NCBI GenBank assembly: GCA_038373865.1 | Contig: JAXGGA010002850.1 | Span: 1-64,000, forward strand | DNA: 64,000 bases | Reading direction: 5' to 3' | DNA from: Uloborus plumipes | Taxonomy: Eukaryota > Arthropoda > Arachnida > Araneae > Uloboridae | Shown: piece after piece, positions 10,401 through 20,814 of the stretch | How the letters are laid out: the number at the start of each line of letters is the position of its first letter | How positions within the stretch are numbered: position 1 is the stretch's first letter | Translations under genes and position numbers: made by a program | The notes under the pieces: generated by a model | Told to the model about the DNA's origin: nothing | Database searches by the model: none | What the model saw: only the letters and a program-made list of their open reading frames with translations

Positions 10401-12812
10401 AAGGAATTTAATTTAACACTTGCACCCCAAAAATGTGAATTCTTTAAAAAAAAGATAAACTATTTGGGTTTCCAAATCGAAAAGGACAGAGTTTTACCTC
10501 TCGAAACTAACATAACAAAAATAGTTTCCTTCCCAGTCCCTAAAACAAAGAGGCAATTAAAAAAGTTCATTGGCATTTGTTCTTTTTACAGATCTTTAAT
10601 TCCTCGCTTTTCAGACTACATTCAACCCCTGAATCAATTGACACTCCCTAAAGCCAACTTTCAATGGACAAAAGCGGCACATGAAGTTTTCATGAAACTT
10701 CAGGACATTTTCTTTAAAAATCCATACATTACTCAGCCTAAGTGGGATGAAGACTTTTATGTCAACACTGATGCAAGTGGTTTTGCAATCTCAGGAGTTC
10801 TGTTACAAAAAAGAGACAATAATTTCGTGCCAGTTTCCTTTTTCAGCAAAATTTTGTCTCCAGCAGAAACTCGTTACCCGGCTATCAAACTAGAATTGAT
10901 GGCAATAGTCAAAACCTTACATGCTTTTAAAAATTACATCTACAATCGACACGTTTACATACTCTCTGATGCAAAATCATTGAAAGAATACAGAGAATCT
11001 TCTTCCCCGGCATCTTTGACAACACGATGGCTCATGTCCATTAGTCAGTTCTCATTCACTTTTCGCCATGTCCCAGGCAGCCAGAATTTGATACCTGATA
11101 TGCTCTCTCGTACTGACATGACAAATCATCAAATTGATTTAAACACACACCCCTCACTCCTTGTAGACACTCAAATCAACCCCATTGTAGACTTGACTTC
11201 TCAAGATGTAGAGGAGTTACCTCAGATAGTTGAGGAAAGTTTTGAATGCACTCATAATGATGAAAATGAGGAGTCAAAAGGCAACTCTGAACACTATAAG
11301 GAAAACAATGCTGACAAATTCATCTTGAATGTTAACCGACTCACACAAGAAAATGAGGGTGAGCGTTTGGAAAACTTTATTTCTGTTCTTCAGTTAACGC
11401 ATAATGAACCAGATGCTCTCTTAGAACTCACTGACAGAACCATACTGTCCGAACAACTAAAAGACCCAAAACTGTCAATAATTTACAACAGTATTATGAA
11501 TCGAGTAAGGGCAGAAAAATACAGAAAATATTGCATCAATCCAACAGACAAATTATTAATGTATGCAAGAAACCTAGATGATGAAAACACTGAACTTGAA
11601 TTAAGATACGTAATACCTCAATCACTTAAAGAAAAAGTCCTTCGTTTAGCTCACTTAAGCCACTTTGGCATAAAAAAAACATTTGAATGTGCATCTAAAA
11701 CCTTTTGGTGGTCTGGAATTTATGTTGATACAATAAATTATTGTGCCACTTGTACACACTGCATACAGGCTAAATATCATAGAATCCCAAAGGCCCCTTT
11801 TCAACAAACTCACACAGCTAAACGACCCGGGGAACTTATTAGCCTTGATATAGTAGGAGTCTTTGGTAATGGAAAATACATTTTGACTTGTATCGACACC
11901 TTTTCCAGACACATGGAACTTTACATACTCAACAATATCACTGCTGTTTCTGTCGCCAAAGCCTTTTTCAAATACATAACTTTGTTCGGTCGTCCACAAA
12001 TGGTCCTAACTGATTTAGGTAAACAATTCAATTGTGAACTTTTCCAAAAATTGAATGAGCTATTCAACATTAAACTTAACTACACATCAACAGGTAATCC
12101 CGCTGCCAACTCACTTTCAGAAAGAATTAATCTCAGCCTAAAGTACAGCTTAAAAGCACTCCAAGCCTCAGGAATCGATTTTTCGTATGCAGTAGATATT
12201 CACAAAGCTTGTTACAATGCGTCAACTCACTCTACAACAGAATTTACACCTAACTTGGTACATTTTGGTAGACAGTTATCATTAATCACAGACATTCCAA
12301 ACTTGAATGTAGAACCTTCTCTTGACTCTGCATATGAAATACACAAAATTCTTGATCAAATGACACACATTTACAATCAAGTTTATGAAAACTCCCTTAG
12401 AAAAAAACTGTTACAAAATGAAAAATCAAATGAAACTAACAAACTTAGACCATTTCATCATGCAGACATTGTATATGTAAGATCCAAGGATAAATTTAGA
12501 CCAACTTATGATGGTCCTTTCTTTGTAAAAAAGGTTTGCTCTCCTGTACTTGTAAAAATTCAGAGATTTCAACAGCTCAGAGCACCAATTGTAAAAATTC
12601 ACATAAATAGACTGTTGAAGGTTCCTCCTAAAAAGATACATCATTTTCCTGTACCTGAAAAATGTGAATGTGATAATACACAACCACAACAAGAACAAAA
12701 TGTTATGTCTTCTGATAATACTACTGTTTCGAAACCCCATTTTGCTATTCCACAGCAACAGAAATCAGTTATATGTAATAGATCACCATATCTCTTAAGG
12801 AGAAGAGAGTAA
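7413..12812 (+). CDS. Gag-Pol polyprotein of Ty3/gypsy retrotransposon, 1799 aa
   Basis: Encodes the structural and enzymatic proteins for reverse transcription and integration. Residues about 1-165 are a retrotransposon Gag domain and 175-200 a likely coiled coil. A CCHC zinc knuckle is at C243, C246, H251, C256, followed by an Asn/Arg-rich stretch. The aspartic protease has DTGS at 509-512. RT spans about 815-1030, with the first catalytic Asp D909 (TTLDL) and FQDD at 971-974 in place of the usual YxDD. RNase H has D1120, E1161, D1186 and D1229. Integrase has a zinc region (H1414, H1417, C1447, C1450), a catalytic triad D1479, D1534, E1570 with exactly 35 residues between the last two, and a GPF module near 1701-1704. 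Gag and Pol share one frame with no frameshift or stop. The chosen start is the first ATG in phase, but the Gag domain begins almost at once, so a short N-terminal part may lie in the other phase from 7343. No chromodomain or env seen. Confidence 0.95.
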   Translation: MFTIAPFSGEPDQVEYFVEQLKDLARVNKWGEEKSILYLKSKLTGAAFRYMKDTPRLRYATSLDVLTSALIDFFKKPDMTYTMTDFHQIAFQPNESILSIAHRITVITTHVFKITNAEAIDQILLQKFISVLPQTVRIKILEENISKFDEAVKRAQEIETIVASAEAYRTEIPTNEHILKLEKKIVELENKHRKDTEVVAYTTEVNKTEIGKNTRELPNTSQFFEHNQEVRNTNPIRSKKIVCFYCNKTGHFRRNCFLFHKHAGNGARERNYTNRGNRRRGNFNSQQRGRGFTNYNSNVQNRNYDHDRYAPEEQHRFFENSGNNSNNYYRGQHNFSNFLNTTSERKTFNDQGTQSCFPVKITDKKVDGNEPLSASEPLRNCVPPNDNYQNAYLVNTNYDFAPTQSHYTIPNTNFETSNNKVSNGLLYDTLDHELYQNNTNVNSRAVKTLSSTQTQTSPVRGKHKFPSVEAVEFIPGSFNLLNETPKHIYNKMPFVEIQISNNLVVALLDTGSSISILNENTFNSLKEKSKFRYLSSRPVSIETINSTVHCKACVEFSFKINKFFFKHNFYIINYHNDSTFKAVLGYDFILKYNLSIDSANLSVAYDGNKIPLMTDSANEQNKNTQLQNFDNVNAMTFSKVILNPYEETYVPLFADDDQVTPGQFLFEKNSNVDQNIELTDSIIQIEKGEKEHKDKKVRNKFYMYIRNTSAQKLHVRKNTKIGILSHIVDIKEFYTPATQTTHYSNFIKPTKEVLDLRKKEFNLQNFNLDHLREEESGTIKKILQENWECFSTSLKSLGHTDRVPVDFAFSSNSAIRVLPFPVPQSLQAEAKRQLTELQEAGLISRSQSSWGSPCLLVKKRLDSSGIQKYRLALDLRLVNSLISHSSYPLPKINTLINSLSQYKYFTTLDLQSAYHQIHMPEKFRDKFSFVTPWGSFAFNRLVFGAKSCASIFQHLTDLIIETTEEPTIFGFQDDFIICSNSLEHLQQSLTKFLQVIKEFNLTLAPQKCEFFKKKINYLGFQIEKDRVLPLETNITKIVSFPVPKTKRQLKKFIGICSFYRSLIPRFSDYIQPLNQLTLPKANFQWTKAAHEVFMKLQDIFFKNPYITQPKWDEDFYVNTDASGFAISGVLLQKRDNNFVPVSFFSKILSPAETRYPAIKLELMAIVKTLHAFKNYIYNRHVYILSDAKSLKEYRESSSPASLTTRWLMSISQFSFTFRHVPGSQNLIPDMLSRTDMTNHQIDLNTHPSLLVDTQINPIVDLTSQDVEELPQIVEESFECTHNDENEESKGNSEHYKENNADKFILNVNRLTQENEGERLENFISVLQLTHNEPDALLELTDRTILSEQLKDPKLSIIYNSIMNRVRAEKYRKYCINPTDKLLMYARNLDDENTELELRYVIPQSLKEKVLRLAHLSHFGIKKTFECASKTFWWSGIYVDTINYCATCTHCIQAKYHRIPKAPFQQTHTAKRPGELISLDIVGVFGNGKYILTCIDTFSRHMELYILNNITAVSVAKAFFKYITLFGRPQMVLTDLGKQFNCELFQKLNELFNIKLNYTSTGNPAANSLSERINLSLKYSLKALQASGIDFSYAVDIHKACYNASTHSTTEFTPNLVHFGRQLSLITDIPNLNVEPSLDSAYEIHKILDQMTHIYNQVYENSLRKKLLQNEKSNETNKLRPFHHADIVYVRSKDKFRPTYDGPFFVKKVCSPVLVKIQRFQQLRAPIVKIHINRLLKVPPKKIHHFPVPEKCECDNTQPQQEQNVMSSDNTTVSKPHFAIPQQQKSVICNRSPYLLRRRE

Positions 12813-15001
12813 CTGTGTGTTATGAAACCTATATTGTCATCTTACACCCCATGGGAGTCCATAGAATGTCCACAACTTCATAAACTTTTTTTTTTCCAAT
12901 TTTTCTTTTGCAAAATTAACGGGAAAAATTTTGTACATGGCCTGGCTGGGCATTACCAGCTAATCTTTTCCATTTGTGTGATTATTCTCATGGATTTTGG
13001 CGGTGTGTGGGATGCCAATGGATGGAATGTACCACCAAATTTCAGCTCCTCTATAGAACTTTTTATAATACATTGTAAACAAATTCCATCTCCAGCAGTG
13101 AAGTCGTTTCCTAGTTAGGGCTCTGTGCTAAACTAGGCAAGCATCTGATCTTCAACAACAGATTCTCCAGTCAAAAGAAATCAATTAGGACTATTACATT
13201 GTTCACACCTTCAAAAAAAAAAAATTTAATTGAACTTTTCTCTTCATACATTATATTTTTATTTTTTGGGTTTTGGGGATTATTTTGTTTTTTTAAAAGT
13301 TTTTGGTATATCACAGTGCTAATGCACAAACAAATACAGACAAAATCGTGTTGTCCTTTTTATATGTCACTTTTCGTAGATGACTTACCTTTTCAATTTC
13401 CGCACAAGATACCCACTCTCCCGGTAACAATTAATTCCCGTGCCGAGGACTTCATGGTCGGACAGTTTTCTGGTGTTGCAATAGTAATCAACGTCGCCAG
13501 AAAATCGTCTCGACTGGTACAAAGGTAATGATGCCCTGTTTGCTTTTGTCGCGTTAGGATTCTGTTGCGGTCATGTATGTCGGTAAGCATGGTGGTCCTC
13601 ACGGCCGTCGTTTTTTTTTAATTTTGTGAGCCCCTGCCTTTTGTTTTGGAAACGGTCTACGCCCCGTCACTGGGAGACTAGCAATGTCTTGTGCTGAATT
13701 GTCAAGGAAGTCACTACAAACAATTGCTTTTTAAGTTTTACATTCATTGTGTTGTATATTGTTATTTTTTATATGTATATGATGAACAAGCGCAAAAATT
13801 TTATGCGAAGTGGAAGATTTTCTTTTAGAGTTCAGATTTTCAGTGACATAGATTTTCTCTTCTTGGTGTTTTCTTTGAAAGGAAAAGCATGATTGTCTTT
13901 TTCCAGTTTTGTCACTCAATGCCTTTTTACATTCACCAAAGCTATTTGTGTACATTTTGATTGACGGGTCATTTGATTGTTACAGTGTGCCTTTCCCATA
14001 ACACAATGTGAAGAGAAATGTGGAAAATTAGTTGATAACGAGTCCTGATAGATGGACAGCTTGGTTCTTAGAAGTAATTGACATAATAAGGCAAAAGTTT
14101 GGTTGTCCGAGACCTCGTCAAAATGATTTTTTTATATAAGTCACCATTTCGTAGTGTTTTTCTTACTCGGAAAGCATATTATATCTTGTATCAGTCTGAG
14201 TAACATAAGTATTGATAGTTACCACCAAAGCTCATATGTGGTGTAACTTTCCTGGTGAAATATTTCCTATACGGTATACTCACAAATTATCTATGTCATG
14301 TGAATTTTTTTTTTCTGTTGTGTATAAAAGTTGAATTATTATGCTTATTTTGTTCATCATTATTGTCACCTTTAATTGTATCATTGCAGCTTGTGGACAT
14401 GTCAGAGGGAATCTGCTGTTCTAATTGCACTACTCAGTGATCATCAGCCCTGTTAAATGTTGCAACTACCTTTTCCCCTGTTTTGGTTCAAGTGTTGGGC
14501 ATCACTCTTCCTTTTTTGAAAACAAAATTCTGACGTCATTCAGTTTAGATCTCACTGAGTTAGAGGTAACTTACTTTGATTCTAAACTAACTTTTAGGCA
14601 CACCAAAAAAAAAAATACTAGTGATTTGACCCAGTCAAAATAAAGATTTTCCTGGTGAGTGCACAAATTGAACTGGATTCCCATTTGACATAGGTGGTGT
14701 ACTTTTGTGTATCATTTGCATTCCTTTGGTTTTTCTCAAAATAAGTATACTTGATACATGCAAGAAGTGTATGTAGGATCTTCCAAATTTTCTCTCGAGT
14801 GCACAATTGTGCAAAATTTTTGTATTAGTATTATTGCTATGTGTACTGGTCACAATATAATTGAAATGTGTTGTAAATTTTTGTTGAAACAGTGTTGATT
14901 TTTATAGTAACCACAAAGGTCACCCCTTGTTCTGTGGGAAGGTGAGCAATAGCATACGTTTTTGAAAACAGTTCACCCAGGCATATTTTTTTTGGGTTGT
15001 C
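12813..15001 (+). other. Noncoding 3' part of the retrotransposon
   Basis: About 2.2 kb between the pol stop and the polypurine tract, in the place where env sits in errantivirus-like elements. Only short unrelated frames occur (the longest is 109 codons, 13199-13528, partly hydrophobic through T-rich sequence). I see no signal peptide plus envelope layout. It may be a long 3' untranslated region or the remains of a lost gene. Confidence 0.7.
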
Positions 15002-15013
15002 GAAGGGGGGATA
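15002..15013 (+). other. Polypurine tract
   Basis: GAAGGGGGGA, then TA, directly before the 3' LTR. This is the expected plus-strand primer position in LTR retrotransposons. Confidence 0.85.
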
Positions 15014-16606
15014 TGTGATATGCATCACATTGCATCACATTAATCCCTTTACAACTGCACCCACTCATCGTTCCCATGAGAGACAGCCCAGAAAGCAAGC
15101 GTGAGCCCCGGGGAATGCGGGAATGCAGCGTCTACAAAAATGCGGATGATGCAACATTTTGCAACACTTTTCACATAGAATAAAATGCAAATGAAGCAAC
15201 GAACTTTTTCAACCGCTCTAACGGACGTGGATAACTAACTGCTGGCGAGCCCGCTGACGAATAGGGAAAGCGGAGGTCAAGGACTTGGCTTTATGGGAAG
15301 GAATTCGGCGCGGTCTCCCAGGAAGTTTTTGTGTAGCTTGTGCTTTCCGCGGGTTCTCGGTCTGGCACATCGAAAAGCAAGTGTTGCGAGCTCGAGCACT
15401 CGGGTGTGGAACTGCCAAGATGAAGGAAGGAGGTTGAACAGCGAGCGCAGGGAGGAGCTCCGGGACCCCGGACGGTGGCCGGTGGAAAGAGCCCGCAGAT
15501 AATTTGCTTGCAGTCGACACCATCTTCCCCCTGTCTAGCCATCTGAGACACCGGTACAAACTACCGCCCGAGAGCTGTGCTCTGGATATACATGGAGCAG
15601 AAAGTAACAAGTAACTCCTTTATTGCTATTACCGCCTACATTTGAAAGCCCCTGTAAGAAGCTCATAGCGGGCTATCTAAGCACATAGTGCTCCGTGCAT
15701 AAGACTGCTCACCGCTTCCCATTTTGTCCCGCGAGGAAAGTTAGACATGCTTTCAGTGAAAGTTTTGAAATATACCTTTTTGTGGTGAAAGTTTTGGCCC
15801 ATGTCTGTACGGGGTCGTTTGTTGAAGATAATACGAGGAAATAAGAAATTATGGGTATGAAATTTGCTTCTTTATGTAGACAAATCTGAACGTATTGTAA
15901 AATTGAGTTTTTATGCATATGTGAAACATGTCATCCTTTGGAAAAGTTAAAATAATAGTATGGAAACGTTTTTTTTGGTGTAGACAAATTCTGAATATAC
16001 AGAGAATTGAGTTTTTTATGCATATGTGAAACATGTCATCCTTTTGTGCAGTGTTCTCCATACAAAGCCCCAAACTGCTGCAATACCCATGTTTTGTTTA
16101 CCAAGAAGTTATATACTCCCAACTAGTACTAATTTTCAATGGGTGTATTTTCTCTATAACATGTTTCAATAAATTACTTGTTTATGTTTTCCCTAAGAAA
16201 TCCATGTGTTTTTCTTTCAGAGTGTTTTTTTTGTTTTTATGTTTTTGATGAATTTGACTATTTACTGATGGATAATTTTATTGCCCTTTCATGCTCTTCG
16301 TCAAATTCTTACGAGGGAGAATAAAGCCGGTTTCTGGTCAGGATGTTTCTATCCTCCAATCTTTCCCCGATGTGACTCGAAGCTGTCGGTAACTTTATAA
16401 CATCCTTCTTTTTATAATCTACTTGGTTTTTTTAGGAACAGTTTCCCAAAATGACGGGTGCCCTCATACCCTTTTGATGTTTCTAACATCCTACGCGTAT
16501 AGATCCCCTTCGGTGGGGGTTCTGAAGAACCTGGGGGTTAATTTACAACGCGCAAAATGTACTAAATTCCTTGAAGAACCTTTTTGAACCCAAATCCCCC
16601 ACCACA
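15014..16606 (+). repeat. 3' LTR
   Basis: 1593 bases, matching 4873-6478 with scattered substitutions and indels. Examples are an added ACGTGGATAACTAACTGC-type segment near 15225 and loss of part of the GGAGCGCA duplication. Candidate AATAAA hexamers lie at 16168-16173 and 16320-16325. Followed by the target duplication CTGAC at 16607-16611. Confidence 0.95.
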
Positions 16607-16611
16607 CTGAC

Positions 16612-17823
16612 AAAATATCCGTAAGCAAATTTTAATTACCTTTCATTGTAATCAATATTTCAAAGGCAACACACAAACACCAAACAAACTCTGAAACTTA
16701 AATAGCGAAATGAAAAATCCATGGGTTTCAAAGCTTTTTTTGGACGAGGAACGTTTTTTGTTCGTATTTCTGCATTCAGGTGATGCTTATTAATTAATGA
16801 GGCCCAGCGTAAGTTTCTTTTTTACTATTTAGATTGAGACACTTTAAAATTTTTAACAAAAACTCGTTACAAAAAATATGCAACTTCCCTCTCAAAGTTT
16901 TTCTAACATACAAAAAAATGCAAAAATGGCGATGCCGCGGCGTGTAGTAAAAAATAGGAAATTTAAAGAACTTTTTTTTTCTTTTGAAAACTTGGTTCTA
17001 AAGATTGATATCACAAGGTGGGAAAAACTAGACTAAGATAGAAAAGAATTCTTTTTTTGCCTTTTGATGTTGTCAAATCAAGAGAGAGTACTTGACAGGA
17101 CAGGAAAATAAAAGACATTTATCTTCCGCTAAAGAAAACTAGGGAATTTTTAAATAAAAGATCTGCCTACAGAGAAAAAAAACTAATATTGTATTTAAAG
17201 CATTTTAATTTAAGTTTTGGGGACAGTAAATAGAGCCTATTGTATATATGTGTCTCTTTTGAATCGTATTAATATTGATGGTTCATATTTTGAAACATGT
17301 TTTTGAACTAAGTTCGGAATTTTAAATTATATTTCCTACGAACTCAAAAATTGCTTTACTCGAGAAAATGCTTTGGAAATATTTTTTCCATTTCTTTTTC
17401 GCCTGATTAAGTTATTAGTTTGTAAAATTATCTGTGTAGTTCAATAAGATCAATTATTTGCTAACTGATCCAATACAGTTTTTAATGAATTGTAATGGTT
17501 GCTTATGTTTAGGCAAAAAGGAACTAATAATCAAGTGTCAGCATAAAATGAAAATTAAAATATATCTGGTCAGTAACAAATAAAAAAACAACAATAACCA
17601 TAATAATAATAATAATAAAATAACATTTCGTGACTTTTCACCAAAAGTAATTTAACTTATTCTAGAATAAATCTTTTATAATTTAGACAAAAAACAGTTT
17701 CGGTTCATTTAATAATAAATGTTAACTTCTCGTTTTCCTTCAACATAATCTATTTCAAGTTTTTTACCAATTTCATGAGAAATTTTGAGGTTTGAAAAAT
17801 GAAATATACTGCTGCTTGTAAGA
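16612..17823. other. No recognisable feature
   Basis: AT-rich flank of the retrotransposon. It contains a short (TAA)n run near 17602-17621. No coding or repeat boundary recognised. Confidence 0.5.
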
Positions 17824-18058
17824 AATGTAACACCATGAAGGAGTCATCCATGCAAAATGAATTTTGAAACAAATGGAAGGAGTGTCAATTATGGGATGCT
17901 ACTCAAAGTAGTAAAAGTTCAAGGGCAATGAGCATGCGTGTTGTGAGCCATACATTCAGAACTGCTGCTGAGAGTTCATAAGTAGGGGGCTATAGCGAGA
18001 CATTGAGAATGGGCAATGACTTTGAGTTAGTGGCAACTGTTTAGTGAAACCTAAGTAT

Positions 18059-19690
18059 GCTTCCACGTAAAAATTGGGTGACTTTTCAACAACTTATGGA
18101 GTTTGAGCTGAAGAGTATTTAACAAAAAATCTCTTCCTATCGTTTAATAGCAGCTCATGCACACAGGCCAGTCAAGGGGAGCTTGGGTGGGTTACATGCC
18201 CCCCCCCCCCCGGACTTTGAGAAATCAATGTATTTACACATGTGGGCGTGGTTTTTGTTGATTTCCGATCAAATTGCATTGTGTTTTCATACTTTTGCCC
18301 CCCCCCCCCCGGAAAACTTGAAATTATGGGCCTGCGTGCTCATCGGAACAGTGGCACAGTGAAGCGAACTTAGAAGCAGTGGACCGATGAGCACCGGGCA
18401 ACTTGAAAAACTGTGAATGAACAATAGAAGGAGACGCCTGAGCACGATGATAGATACCTAGTTAGCATGGCGGTAAATGGCTGACCGTACTGCTTCTTCC
18501 AGGCAGACCTTTAGGCATATGTACGGCAATACCAGGCACGTGCCGTCAATGAATGCCTAGGGTAGGCAGATGCGAAGATTTGTGGAATAATATATATCAT
18601 TAAAAACACATGAAATGTAAAGAGCAATAAAGCAATGTGAATATGAAAGATGTTTACTTATTATACAAATTATATACATATATGCAGGAATATTCGCCTG
18701 CATATATGTATATAATTTATAAACTATCTCATATCCATATTGGATACAGTTTCAACTTAATCTTGCGGAAAAGCGGGATACAAAAAAACACAAAACATTT
18801 GAAAATTACTATATTTCATGAAAAAGAAAACACGAAATGGAGATAGCAAACTGCAAGTATTCAACAGTACTGTACGAAAGACGGCGTACAAGACGTCTAG
18901 AACGTAGAAAAGTCAGACTCCACAGGCATGGTTCTGCTCATGACGCAGTCAAGTTTCGGCGGAGAACAGAAGAAACCGCAAAGGCACTTTTCGGACAGCC
19001 TTTCGTCGCCGCTTTTCGAACATTAGGGGAGAAAAGTGCAGGGCACGTGCGCCTCCTGAGACGATGCATGGTGTAGATACAGTGGTCGAAAAGCAGCGAT
19101 AGTCGATGCTTTTTTAAGGAAGAAAAATGAAAATTTCCGTGTTTTTCTACTATAGTCGCTGTTTAATGCCTTTATATTTTCCAATCAGCACATTGCATGT
19201 CATTTAATGAAATTAAAAATTGGTATGTTTTCTTCATGGGTAGGCACTGCCTACCTTGCCTACCCAGACGGCACGTCTCTGGGCAATACGTTGGTCTACT
19301 TTTACAGGTTGACTAATGTCGATTCCGTCAATTCAGCAGCACCATGGACTGAGTGTGAGGATGTCTTTTATGCAATATCTCCCTCACGGAAAGCCATTGA
19401 CAACTGCTTCCGCAATCGGCTTACTAGCACAGAGCCTGGTGGGCTAATCGAATCCCAAGTATTTTCTGATGAATCCCGCTTTGTTTTGCAGATCCGTGAT
19501 GGCAGAGTTTGTGTTAGGTGCTATGCTGATTAAAGCTGCATTTCAGAGTACGCTACCAAACGCCATAGCGATTGAACCAACGTAGTTATAGTCTGGGGTG
19601 CTTTTTCACATCATAGACTATTTCAGCTGTTAAGAATACTGGATAAGAATATTGTGTAGAATTTTCAACTTCCACTACAGTTCTCATGTA
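18059..19690 (+). pseudogene. Tc1-type transposase pseudogene
   Basis: Starts at ATG 18059 with a peptide beginning MLPRKNWVTFQQLMEFE, like the N-terminus of arthropod Tc1 transposases (basic start, then the first helix-turn-helix). Later pieces, in different frames with stops, correspond to the DDRYLV..MAV segment (about 18440-18500), to the first catalytic Asp motif VFSDESRF (about 19460-19485) and to the VWGAF strand (about 19590-19605). The catalytic centre is broken up by stops and insertions, so no active protein can be made. Recognition rests on family motifs known to me rather than a search. Confidence 0.7.
18538..19285. repeat. Candidate inverted-repeat insert inside the Tc1 pseudogene
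   Basis: The left end has ACGTGCCGTC then GGGTAGGCAG; the right end has CTGCCTACCTTGCCTACCC then GACGGCACGT, its approximate inverse. It separates two pieces of the transposase. The ends are imperfect and the boundaries approximate. A 79-codon frame inside (18837-19076) is not recognised. Confidence 0.45.
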
Positions 19691-19750
19691 TGCGGTTTTG
19701 GCAGAAGTTCAGACGGCGCTGCTCACACCACGCATGCTTGGTGACTCTGA

Positions 19751-20299
19751 AACTTTACTACTTTATATTTTAACCTCCTGACATAACACATCCATAACAT
19801 ACTAACTAACATTTTATCCAAGTTAATTTTACTCGGGTGATTCCTTAATGCAGTACAGTTTTCCTAATATATTTTCTCAAAATGTACATGCAAATACTCA
19901 ACTTAATAAATTGTGAGTCATTTTCATAAGCGGCAATATACAAGAGTTCATCTTCATAAAATATATTCCTCCTATATTATCCAATAACGTAAAAGAAAAA
20001 CGGATGTACCGATCCGCTTTTTGACTTAAAAGAAATTTGTTACCTAACTTATACAAAACAAAGATAATGATTATTTTTTATACTAAACTATGAAGAAAAA
20101 AATCTAGTTTTTGTGAGTATCTGAACTAAGTGAGCAGAAGTTACAACTCACTTACAGAAAAAAAGGTAAATGCCATTGCTAATTTATATACGGATAGTGA
20201 TTCAGTGCATTAAGAACTAATTATAATATTCTTAAAGAGAGATTGTAAATGTAAACCTACACGAAGCATCCAATGCATTAAATATTTTTGGAAATCTCT
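19751..20299. other. No recognisable feature
   Basis: AT-rich spacer up to the TTAA target of the next MITE. Confidence 0.5.
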
Positions 20300-20303
20300 T
20301 AAC

Positions 20304-20810
20304 CCATTAATGCCTAGCCTCCCTTTTTAGGGACGGTCCAAAAAAGGGTCTGAATTTCCCCAAAATGAACATTTCAACCAAATAATAGTGTTCAATTAGT
20401 ACCTTGGTATTGTTTCAATTCGTCATTAACGGATTGCAGCACACAACCATTCTAAAGTGTGTTCTGTAGCTGTTTTAATATGATCTTTATTAAAAATTAC
20501 ATCGTTCACAATCTGAAGAAAAAAAGATAAGTTTTCAAAATTATTCCCAGCTTCCCAGTTTATGTTAATTGCTAATTTTATTTCTTCCCATAAAATGTCT
20601 TTTTAAATATTATATCGTAGGCTGAAAAAAATAGTGAAAAAAGTATGTACCCTTTGGTATCTATCGTAACTTTTAAGGGACGATTTTTCTTTCCGTAATA
20701 AAAAAATTCTTTTTACATAATGTTTTTTTTATTATTTTTCCTGTCCATTAAACACTGTTTGTAACCAGTATACAAAATATCTTTGGAAAAAATTTTAAGG
20801 CATTAATGGG
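20304..20810. mobile_element. piggyBac-type MITE, 507 bp
   Basis: Flanked by TTAA at 20300-20303 and 20811-20814. Ends are CCCATTAATGCCT and AGGCATTAATGGG, a perfect 13-base inverted repeat. CCC...GGG ends with TTAA targets are the hallmark of piggyBac elements. No transposase, so non-autonomous. Confidence 0.85.
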
Positions 20811-20814
20811 TTAA

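Larger units (their letters stand above)
4873..16606 (+). mobile_element. Complete Ty3/gypsy LTR retrotransposon, 11.7 kb
   Basis: Two long terminal repeats (4873-6478 and 15014-16606) begin TGTGATATGC and end CCACCACA. The element is bracketed by a perfect 5-base duplication, CTGAC, at 4868-4872 and 16607-16611, so both ends are original. In order it holds: 5' LTR, primer-binding site, leader, a single gag-pol frame, a 2.2-kb noncoding stretch, polypurine tract and 3' LTR. Domain order protease, RT, RNase H, integrase marks it as Ty3/gypsy (Metaviridae-like). No env frame is visible. The LTRs differ by a few percent by eye (substitutions and small indels), so the insertion is not brand new, yet the long frame is open. 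Confidence 0.97.
17824..19750 (+). mobile_element. Decayed Tc1/mariner element with a nested insertion
   Basis: The left end reads TGTAACACCATGAAGGAGTC (about 17826). The same motif in reverse orientation ends the second decayed Tc1 copy at 39480-39512, so it is this family's terminal repeat. The right end is not clear; 19750 is where the transposase similarity and flank can no longer be followed. The element is interrupted by C-runs and filler at about 18190-18340 and by a separate inverted-repeat insert at about 18538-19285. Confidence 0.65.

Noticed and set aside
13199..13528. 109-codon hydrophobic frame as an env candidate
   Set aside because: The hydrophobic residues come from T-rich sequence, the frame is far too short, and no envelope motifs are visible.
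18837..19076. 79-codon Arg-rich frame
   Set aside because: Lies within the nested insert in the Tc1 pseudogene and resembles no family; likely chance.
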